Source of the DNA: CAZESS01 sp964414415
Lineage (GTDB): Archaea > Thermoplasmatota > E2 > UBA202 > DSCA01
NCBI GenBank assembly: GCA_964414415.1
Contig: CAYPWJ010000032.1
Location: forward strand, 1 to 10,703
Direction of reading: 5' to 3'
Length of the DNA stretch: 10,703 nt
Below, one piece after another: positions 5,512-10,703 of this stretch (position 1 is the first letter of the stretch; each line of letters opens with the position of its first letter). Made by a program: the position numbers and the translations under genes. The notes beneath the pieces are model-generated. The model saw nothing but the letters and a program-made list of their open reading frames with translations. It did not search any database and had not been told where the DNA came from.

Positions 5512-7191
5512 ATGGAGGCACAGCATCTCGCCGCAGCCATGCTGGCGGTGCTCATCCTCACGGCGCCCCTCACCGGGCTGCCACAGCAGCGCGACCACGG
5601 CCACGCATCGACCGCTGCCCGCGAGAGCCACCGGGCGGACGGTCACGATGCCGCACCGTGGACCGACGAGGGCTCCGGCTGCAAGGACGTCATGGCCGCC
5701 GGCGCGGCGACGCGCGGCAACTGCAGCCTGCTCCTCAAAGTCAGGGATCCATCCAGGCCGGGCTTCCAGGTGCTCTGCACCATCCCCGAGGGCTACCAGT
5801 ACACCTACCATCACCCCTGGACCGGGCTGCCGATGCACTTCACCGTTGAGCACCGCTACATCGGGACAACGTCGGCGAAGGACGTGCCGCCAAACGTCAC
5901 CAAGCCCGGCATGATGCTCACCGACGCAGGCCTCGCCTTCGGCGACGCCGACACGCTCAGCTACCGGGTCAACCCCACGCGCAACGCGTGGGACGACTTC
6001 GACTGGATGCGCTACGCAGCCCAGAGCGCCGACACCCTTGACGAGGCAGTCGAGCTGCTCACCGAGGACGCCATCGGGCGGCTCCACTGCACCGCCGTCC
6101 CGGAGAACATCTTCGTCGCCTCTCCATGGAGCGGCGCAATCGTCGAGGCGGACGCCTACACCTACCAGGTACGGCAGGTCGACGACGTGGCGGTGCAGTC
6201 CAACTATCCCGACCTGCTCTGGCAGACACATCTCATGTATCCCCTGCTGGTCGCCCGGTCGTTCAACGCCACCTATCATGGTCACGCCAGCGCAGGCGAC
6301 GCCGTCCGGCTGGGCAGCCTCGGCGGCATCCGCGTCGTCGACACAGGCGAAAACGAGGCGACGGTCCGGGCGATGCCGCTCGGCGCGCCACGGGTCATCC
6401 CCGAAGGCGACGCTGCAAAGGTCGGCGTCTACTACGTCGAGATACATAACAGTGGCGAGGGCGAGGCGTCGCTCTCCATGTGCTACAAGTATCACGCATG
6501 GGAGTCAATGCTCATGGAGCGCATCACGGCCCGGCAGGGCGACGTCACCATCCGGGACATGATGAACTGGTCCCGCCTCCACGGCAGCGACCTGCACGGC
6601 CTCAGGGGCCTCTGCCAGGGCGGCTACGAGGCAGCGACGGTCTACCGCCTCCAGCAGCGCTATCCAGACGTGATGAGCAGCCTGTGGTTCGCCCCCGACC
6701 AGTGCAGCGCCATCTATGTACCCGTCCACATCTGCAGCCGCGACATCTACGATCCATATGAGGACGGCAGCGCTCACCGGGTGGCGATGCAGCTGCTCGA
6801 GCGCTACGGCCACGGCAACCTCACCGAGATGTATGCTGCACCGGAAAAGCGCTTCATCGACGAGGTGGCATCGGCAGAGCAGGAGGCGCGGGAGCTGCTC
6901 GATGCAGGCAAACGAGGCGAGGCGGTCGAGCTGCTCACCGTCACCGACCTGCATATCCAGATGGAGGCATTGTCAATCATGCAACTATGGCTGAACCTGA
7001 GCCGGCTGCCGCCGGGGCTCGCCGCGACGCTCACGCCGGAGCTGCTCGGCGTCTGGCGCCACGACAAGGGTGGCCGTGAGATCCGGGAGGCCATGGGCGT
7101 CGTCGACGGGATGAAGGAGCGCTATCCCGCGCATGCGTCAACGCTGGGCACCATACAGCGGCTGCTTCGCCGTGTTGCCGCTATCAGGTAG
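5512..7191 (+). CDS. Secreted Ntn-hydrolase, C45/C69-like acyltransferase/peptidase
   Basis: A 559-residue protein with an N-terminal hydrophobic segment (residues 7-22, LAAAMLAVLILTAPLTG) followed by a hydrophilic His-rich stretch to about residue 55, then SGCKDVMAAGAATRGNCSLLLKVRD. This matches the start of C45/C69-type Ntn-hydrolases, in which an N-terminal Cys, here most likely Cys57 after Gly56, becomes the nucleophile by self-cleavage, and the R78-D79 pair follows. Later family blocks are PGMMLTDAGLAFGD (132-145), a helix DDFDWMRYAAQSADTLDEAVELL (161-183), and a strand IFVASPWSGAIVEA (200-213) before QSNYP (N231). Residues about 240-559 are helical and less recognisable. Eight cysteines are present, unusual for a cytosolic archaeal protein and compatible with disulphides. 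It probably acts on an extracellular amide (a peptide or acyl-amino acid). Substrate unknown; family call moderate. Confidence 0.7.
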   Translation: MEAQHLAAAMLAVLILTAPLTGLPQQRDHGHASTAARESHRADGHDAAPWTDEGSGCKDVMAAGAATRGNCSLLLKVRDPSRPGFQVLCTIPEGYQYTYHHPWTGLPMHFTVEHRYIGTTSAKDVPPNVTKPGMMLTDAGLAFGDADTLSYRVNPTRNAWDDFDWMRYAAQSADTLDEAVELLTEDAIGRLHCTAVPENIFVASPWSGAIVEADAYTYQVRQVDDVAVQSNYPDLLWQTHLMYPLLVARSFNATYHGHASAGDAVRLGSLGGIRVVDTGENEATVRAMPLGAPRVIPEGDAAKVGVYYVEIHNSGEGEASLSMCYKYHAWESMLMERITARQGDVTIRDMMNWSRLHGSDLHGLRGLCQGGYEAATVYRLQQRYPDVMSSLWFAPDQCSAIYVPVHICSRDIYDPYEDGSAHRVAMQLLERYGHGNLTEMYAAPEKRFIDEVASAEQEARELLDAGKRGEAVELLTVTDLHIQMEALSIMQLWLNLSRLPPGLAATLTPELLGVWRHDKGGREIREAMGVVDGMKERYPAHASTLGTIQRLLRRVAAIR

Positions 7192-7201
7192 CCATGCGAC
7201 A

Positions 7202-7211
7202 CTTATTTAAA
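7202..7211 (+). promoter_or_regulatory. TATA box for the PhoU/TrkA-C operon
   Basis: CTTATTTAAA lies about 28 bases before the ATG at 7235, the spacing expected for a leaderless or nearly leaderless archaeal transcript. It falls directly behind the stop of the NTN-hydrolase gene, so the operon has its own promoter. Confidence 0.5.
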
Positions 7212-7234
7212 CGCCGGCGGTTTATTTGAGGACG

Positions 7235-7855
7235 ATGATACATCCCCGGTGGAAGGAAGCCGAGTTCGAGGAAATCGAGTACGAGCCGACCAGCATCAAG
7301 GAGCTGCTCGTCGAGATGAAGAACATCTCCGAGCTCATGATAGATCTTGCCTACTCAGCCATTTTGTTCGACAGCGACGAGATCGCCGAGGAGGTCAAGT
7401 ATCTCGAGGTGCAGATGGACAAGCTCAACTATCACATGCGCATCATGGCGATGCTCGCCGCCCGGGACAAGGAAGACGCTGAACAACTTGCGGGCATCCT
7501 GCAGATGAGCGAGGCTGCAACCTCGATATCCGACGCGGCGGGCGACATCGTCAAGCTGCTGTCGGTCAAGCTCACCAGCCCGCTGCTGCCCCGGCTGCTC
7601 CGGGAGTCAGCCGAGATGATAAAGCGGATGACCATCACCGCTAGCTCCGCAGCCGTCGGTCGCCGTGTCACCGACCTCAACGTCGCCTCGGAGACCGGCG
7701 TCCGGATCGTGGCGCTCCGCCGCGGGAAACGCTGGCTGTACACCCCGAAGGAGGTCACGCTCAAGGAGGACGATGTGGTCATCGGCGTCGGTCCTGAGGA
7801 GGGACTCGCGCAGCTCGATGATTTTTTCAAGGGCCGCAAGGAGGTGCTGGAGTGA
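7235..7855 (+). CDS. PhoU-like plus TrkA-C (RCK-C) regulatory protein, first of a pair
   Basis: A 206-residue cytosolic protein from the ATG at 7235; the TTG at 7226 is in frame but lies in the likely promoter-leader region, so it was not chosen. Residues about 18-120 form a PhoU-like helical bundle with the repeated motif seen in archaeal members (ELMIDLAYSAILFDSDEIAEEVKYLEVQMDKL). Residues about 130-200 form a TrkA-C/RCK-C domain: RRVTDLNVASETGVRIVALRRGKRWLYTPKEVTLKEDDVVIGVG. RCK-C domains bind small ligands and regulate cation channels and carriers; the PhoU part probably contacts the membrane partner. A GAGG lies close before the ATG. Its stop overlaps the start of its paralogue by four bases. 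Domains are clear; the partner transporter is not in the window. Confidence 0.85.
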   Translation: MIHPRWKEAEFEEIEYEPTSIKELLVEMKNISELMIDLAYSAILFDSDEIAEEVKYLEVQMDKLNYHMRIMAMLAARDKEDAEQLAGILQMSEAATSISDAAGDIVKLLSVKLTSPLLPRLLRESAEMIKRMTITASSAAVGRRVTDLNVASETGVRIVALRRGKRWLYTPKEVTLKEDDVVIGVGPEEGLAQLDDFFKGRKEVLE

Positions 7856-8433
7856 GTGAGCAGGAGGCGCGGGAGACGCTCCGTGACATGAAGGAACGAG
7901 CCGCTTTCATGGTCGACCTGGCCTACTCGTCCGTCATCTACGACAACCGCGACCTGGCGGAGGAGGTCTACGAGCTCGAGGAGTACATCGACGACCTCAA
8001 CGACCATTTCCAGCAGCTGGCCATCCAGGACGTGAAGACCGACGAGCTTGAGGTCAACGAGGCACTGGCGATGATCCAGCTGGCGATGTGCTCGGAGATG
8101 ATCGCCGACGGCGCCCGGGAGATCGCCGACGTGCAGCTCCGGGACGTCGAGCTGCATCCCATCGTCCGGGAGAGCATCATGGAGTCAAACGAGGTCTTCG
8201 TCCGGGTGTCCATCGACCCGTCGTCGGTGCTGACCGACCGGTCGCTTGGAGACCTGGCGCTGGCCTCTGAAACCGGCATGTGGGTCATCGCGCTTAAGCG
8301 AGAGGGGCGGTGGACCTACGACGTCGACAAAGAGACGAGGCTGCAGCCGGGGGATGTCGTGCTTGCGCGCGGTGCCCGTGAGGGTGCCGGGCATTTCCGG
8401 GCGCTCGCCGACGGCACAGAGAAAGAAATATAA
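7852..8433 (+). CDS. PhoU-like plus TrkA-C (RCK-C) regulatory protein, second of a pair
   Basis: A 193-residue paralogue of the preceding protein. The helical PhoU-like half carries the same motif (AAFMVDLAYSSVIYDNRDLAEEVYELEEYIDDL), and the TrkA-C half covers about residues 118-186 (SVLTDRSLGDLALASETGMWVIALKREGRWTYD, then LQPGDVVLARG). Translation starts at a GTG whose first base is inside the previous gene, with GAGGTG (7841-7846) five bases upstream, so the two proteins are made together and probably form a heteromeric regulator. Sequence differences between the two PhoU halves (acidic helices here, more basic there) fit a specialised pair. The gene ends in a tandem A-run used, on the other strand, as a terminator. 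Confidence 0.86.
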   Translation: MSEQEARETLRDMKERAAFMVDLAYSSVIYDNRDLAEEVYELEEYIDDLNDHFQQLAIQDVKTDELEVNEALAMIQLAMCSEMIADGAREIADVQLRDVELHPIVRESIMESNEVFVRVSIDPSSVLTDRSLGDLALASETGMWVIALKREGRWTYDVDKETRLQPGDVVLARGAREGAGHFRALADGTEKEI

Positions 8434-8450
8434 AAAAAGAGGAAAGGGAA
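8425..8450 (-). terminator. Oligo-T terminator of the FG-GAP gene
   Basis: On the minus strand, downstream of the FG-GAP stop at 8458, the sequence becomes strongly pyrimidine-rich with a T7 run (8438-8432) followed by further T clusters and no hairpin, the usual archaeal terminator type. It overlaps the last codons of the convergent PhoU/TrkA-C gene, so both transcripts meet here. Confidence 0.5.
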
Positions 8451-8457
8451 AAGCGGG

Positions 8458-9744
8458 CTACAGGCCGTACTTGAATATCCAGGACATGTAGCCGTCCTCA
8501 CCGACGTTGCCCACCGCGCCGGCGTTGATTTCTATCATGCCGTCGTTGTCGAAGTCGCCGACGCAGGTCACTGCCAGCAGGCCGTAGGTGTCCTCGATGA
8601 CGTGTTGCTCTTGGTAGGTGTCGCCGTTCCATTCAAGGATGTGGACGAGGTCGGTGCCCACGCAGACCTCGGCCGTGCCGTCATCGTCGACGTCGCCGAT
8701 GTCGATGGCCTCGATGGTGTCCATCTCCTGCTTCCAGACTCGCCCCCATTTTTTTTCGTAGCCGGTGCCGTTCCACTCCCATATCTGGAGCTCGGGATAC
8801 CGATAGGTGACGTGTATCTCGGGTTCACCGTCGCCGTCGCTGTCCTTGGACACGAGACCGAACACGTGATGGTCAAACTCGGCTATCTCGGTGGCGACGA
8901 ACTCGTTGTCGTTCCAGTCGAGGACGACGCCGCGGTCGCCTGGCCCGATGATGACCTCGTTGTCGTCGTCCTCGTCGACGTCCGCTATCCAGGGAAAGAA
9001 GACCGAGCCGCCATGCGGGTCGCTCCACGTGGCCTCCTCGACGAACTCGTCGCCGTTCCAGCCAATGGCGATGACTTCGGGCACGTCGCGGTAGCCGCCG
9101 GTTACGACGATCTCGTTGTCGCCGTCGTTGTCGTAGTCGCCGACCACGCAGTCGAGGGTGGTGCCCGCCTGCCCCTCGTTTTCGTCGACGACGATGTAGC
9201 GGCCCATCAACTGGTAGCGGCGGCCGTTCCATTCAAAGGCCGAGAAATGGTTGCCCCACGCCACGCCGATCTCGTTGTCGCCGTCGTTGTCCAGGTCGGC
9301 GATGCTAAAGCCGGTGGCGGAGCCAAAGGGCTGCGGTATCCGATGGTAGTCGCCGAAGAATTCGAGCCAGACGCTGTAGCCGATGCCGAATACCGGATCC
9401 ACGATCTTCTGCTGCTCGTAATATGTCTGCGAGGCATCGTCGTACTTCATGACCCGCATGAACGGGTCGCGGCCGCCGATGAGCAGCTCGTTTTTGCCGT
9501 CGTTGTCCGCGTCACCGACGGGCTGCGGCCCCTCGTAGCGGGCGCTCCACTGCGGCCACGGGCCGTAGTTCTTCTGCCATTGAATGCCGTAGGTCTCGTC
9601 GACCGACGTCGGCGTATCCACGCCGCTGCTGTCGTCTCGCTGCATCGTGATGCCATCCTGATGCATGGTGGCTGGCAGCGCCACGACGAAGGCGTTCAAC
9701 ACAAAGAGCACGAGCACAGCCAGAGCAAGGGCTTTTCCTTTCAT
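8458..9744 (-). CDS. Secreted seven-repeat FG-GAP/VCBS-type beta-propeller protein
   Basis: A 428-residue exported protein. Residues 1-24 form a signal peptide (MKGKALALAVLVLFVLNAFV, ending near Ala22/Ala25). A low-complexity linker leads to seven calcium-loop repeats, D-x-D-x-D-G-type with the following E-hydrophobic strand, at about 78 (GDADNDGKNELLIGG), 149 (ADLDNDGDNEIGVAWG), 202 (GDYDNDGDNEIVVTGG), 254 (ADVDEDDDNEVIIGPG), 301 (DSDGDGEPEIHVTY), 350 (GDVDDDGTAEVCVGT) and 396 (GDFDNDGMIEINAGA). The spacing of about 46-53 residues and the count of seven fit one closed propeller; each blade also has the EWNG/EWNGxxY strand. No C-terminal anchor is present, so it is secreted or held by partners. 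The ATG at 9744 has GAGG seven bases upstream. Role likely surface binding or adhesion; ligand unknown. Confidence 0.88.
   Translation of the reverse strand: MKGKALALAVLVLFVLNAFVVALPATMHQDGITMQRDDSSGVDTPTSVDETYGIQWQKNYGPWPQWSARYEGPQPVGDADNDGKNELLIGGRDPFMRVMKYDDASQTYYEQQKIVDPVFGIGYSVWLEFFGDYHRIPQPFGSATGFSIADLDNDGDNEIGVAWGNHFSAFEWNGRRYQLMGRYIVVDENEGQAGTTLDCVVGDYDNDGDNEIVVTGGYRDVPEVIAIGWNGDEFVEEATWSDPHGGSVFFPWIADVDEDDDNEVIIGPGDRGVVLDWNDNEFVATEIAEFDHHVFGLVSKDSDGDGEPEIHVTYRYPELQIWEWNGTGYEKKWGRVWKQEMDTIEAIDIGDVDDDGTAEVCVGTDLVHILEWNGDTYQEQHVIEDTYGLLAVTCVGDFDNDGMIEINAGAVGNVGEDGYMSWIFKYGL
9108..9291. repeat. 25-bp identical repeats within FG-GAP loops
   Basis: Positions 9108-9132 and 9267-9291 are identical over 25 bases and encode the same calcium loop in two neighbouring blades. 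Identity at the DNA level in an otherwise diverged protein suggests recent blade duplication or gene conversion. Confidence 0.6.
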
Positions 9745-9776
9745 GGTATCCTCTGCATACGGAATCGCTCGGCGCG

Positions 9777-9784
9777 TTATAATC
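9777..9784 (-). promoter_or_regulatory. TATA box for the FG-GAP gene
   Basis: On the minus strand GATTATAA sits about 36 bases before the ATG at 9744, leaving a short leader with a GAGG ribosome site. It lies just behind the stop of the upstream propeller gene (9786), so the FG-GAP gene can be transcribed alone. Confidence 0.4.
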
Positions 9785-9785
9785 T

Positions 9786-10703
9786 TTACCCCGTTACCCC
9801 CGGGAGCAGGAGCGGCCCTAGACTGAAGTATGCAGCGCGGCGCTGCACGTCGCCGAACGTCACCGTTACAGCGACGGGGCCGAAGCCGAACGTCGGGACG
9901 GCGAGCGTCGTGCTTCCCCCGGCCGGCAGTTCATCGATGACGCCTGCGGCACCGGCGGGTATGACCCACCCCGTGAGCGCCGTGCTCCATGCCAGGTCCG
10001 CGCGGTTGTCCGGTGCCCGGTTCTGTAGATCGATGGCCAGGCCGAGGCCGCCCCGGGGCTCGATGGACAGCTGCGGGTCAGCCAGCCGGAGCAGCCACAG
10101 GTCTTCTTTCCCGCTGCCGTAGGAAGCGGTGGCGCCGGTCATGAGAAACACCCTGCCCTGGACGGCCATCGCGTAGGCCACGTCGTCGCCCGGGCCACCA
10201 GCGCGGTGTTCCCAGTGGATGTCGCCTTCGCTGTCCGTTGTAAAAAGCCAGCAGTCCCGGCCGCCTGACCCGTAGGAGGAAGTGAAGCCGGCGATGGCGT
10301 AGCCGTCGTCCGTCGAGGCGATGGAAAAACCGCCGTCGTCACCGGGGCCACCGTAGGTCCGGCTCACGCGCTCGATGCCCTCCCGATCAGTGACGAGCAG
10401 CCAGCAGTCCCGGCCGCCTGACCCGTAGGTCGTTGTCCATCCCGTCACGGCGACGGCGTCGTTTAGGACTGCCATGTCGCGGGCGACCTCCCGCCCATCT
10501 CTCCCGTAGGTGCAGTTCCAGCGCTCTCGTCCCTGCCGGTTGGTGGCGAGGAGCCAGAGGTCATAGACGCCGCCGCATGACTCGTAGTAGCCGCCGATGA
10601 CGTAGCCGTCGTCCGTCGAGGCGATGGCGAAGCCGGTTTCGCATGCCAGGCCGCCGTAGGTGCGGTTCCAGCGCTCGGTGCCGTCGTTGTCGAGCTTGAG
10701 CAG
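9786..10703 (-). CDS. Extracellular W-x-x-TYGG repeat beta-propeller protein, C-terminal part (runs off right edge)
   Basis: An open frame of 305 codons entering from the right edge with no start in the window; an internal Met at 10475 is not the true start because the repeats continue upstream of it. Repeats of about 50 residues read D-x-W-L-L-x-T-D-x-x-G-x-E-x-W-x-x-TYGG-x-x-x-D-x-G-x-x-I-A-S-TDDGY-x-I-x-G-x-T-x-SYGSGG-x-D, and at least three full copies plus parts are seen, followed by a repeat-free beta-rich C-terminal domain of about 95 residues ending LLLPGVTG. Such repeats occur in secreted archaeal and bacterial propellers. It lies 41 bases upstream of the FG-GAP gene on the same strand, so the two secreted proteins may be expressed together. 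The exact function is not recognisable; adhesion or surface display is inferred. Confidence 0.8.
   Translation of the reverse strand: MLKLDNDGTERWNRTYGGLACETGFAIASTDDGYVIGGYYESCGGVYDLWLLATNRQGRERWNCTYGRDGREVARDMAVLNDAVAVTGWTTTYGSGGRDCWLLVTDREGIERVSRTYGGPGDDGGFSIASTDDGYAIAGFTSSYGSGGRDCWLFTTDSEGDIHWEHRAGGPGDDVAYAMAVQGRVFLMTGATASYGSGKEDLWLLRLADPQLSIEPRGGLGLAIDLQNRAPDNRADLAWSTALTGWVIPAGAAGVIDELPAGGSTTLAVPTFGFGPVAVTVTFGDVQRRAAYFSLGPLLLPGVTG
10246..10429. repeat. 31-bp identical repeats in propeller gene
   Basis: Positions 10246-10276 and 10399-10429 are identical over 31 bases and encode the SYGSGGRDCWL strand in adjacent blades (153-base period, 51 residues). The identity at DNA level points to recent tandem duplication or homogenisation of blades. 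Confidence 0.7.
10298..10627. repeat. 27-bp identical repeats in propeller gene
   Basis: Positions 10298-10324 and 10601-10627 are identical over 27 bases and encode IASTDDGY in blades two repeat units apart (303 bases, that is 101 residues). Confidence 0.7.

Noticed and set aside
7226..7234. TTG at 7226 as start of the first PhoU/TrkA-C gene
   Set aside because: The ATG at 7235 is the better start codon and fits the TATA spacing.
8602..10122. Long plus-strand open frame opposite the FG-GAP and propeller genes
   Set aside because: Its protein is almost only V, D, A and G, the mirror of D-x-D-G loops on the other strand, and the minus strand has signal peptide, ribosome site and domain repeats.
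1..10703. CRISPR array, rRNA or tRNA gene
   Set aside because: No regularly spaced repeats outside coding blades and no cloverleaf or conserved rRNA stretches were seen.

Overview
The window looks like archaeal chromosome, probably euryarchaeal. The promoters are archaeal TATA boxes about 25 bases before the start codon (5484-5491 before the ATG at 5512; 7202-7211 before the ATG at 7235). The protein families also fit archaea: a stand-alone RAM (Lrp/AsnC effector) protein, paired PhoU-like/TrkA-C proteins, and secreted FG-GAP and W-x-x-TYGG propeller proteins. No rRNA, tRNA or CRISPR array was recognised, so the lineage cannot be fixed more closely.

Layout. (1) Positions 1 to about 2400 are visibly AT-rich and read on the minus strand: a 640-residue protein joining a GHKL (Hsp90/MutL/MORC-type) ATPase to a probable PD-(D/E)xK nuclease, then a small winged-helix regulator, then the first 16 codons of a coupled gene that leaves the window. 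This resembles an accessory, probably defence-related, operon. (2) Positions 2395-3976 hold a toxin-antitoxin pair of the AbiE type (AbiEii nucleotidyltransferase first, AbiEi regulator second) lying between two perfect 43-bp direct repeats. The right repeat is the last 14 codons of the neighbouring transporter gene; the left repeat is an orphan copy. This is the pattern left by site-specific insertion at the 3' end of a gene. (3) Positions 3934-5399 (minus) are a two-gene operon: a stand-alone RAM protein, coupled by an ATGA overlap to a ten-helix DMT/EamA-type transporter that carries its own C-terminal RAM domain. (4) Positions 5512-7191 (plus) encode a secreted C45/C69-like Ntn-hydrolase. 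(5) Positions 7235-8433 (plus) are two overlapping PhoU-like + TrkA-C genes. (6) Positions 8458-10703 (minus) encode a secreted seven-repeat FG-GAP propeller and the C-terminal part of a second extracellular propeller that runs off the right edge.

How the genes may work together. The RAM operon looks like a self-sensing amino-acid or metabolite transporter. The PhoU/TrkA-C pair looks like ligand-sensing regulation of ion transport. The NTN hydrolase and the two propellers act outside the cell. The GHKL-nuclease operon and the AbiE cassette are the accessory part, stacked at the 3' end of the transporter gene, which appears to be an insertion hot spot. Two points are most worth following: the AbiE mini-island with its 43-bp attachment-like repeats, and the GHKL-nuclease operon beside it.
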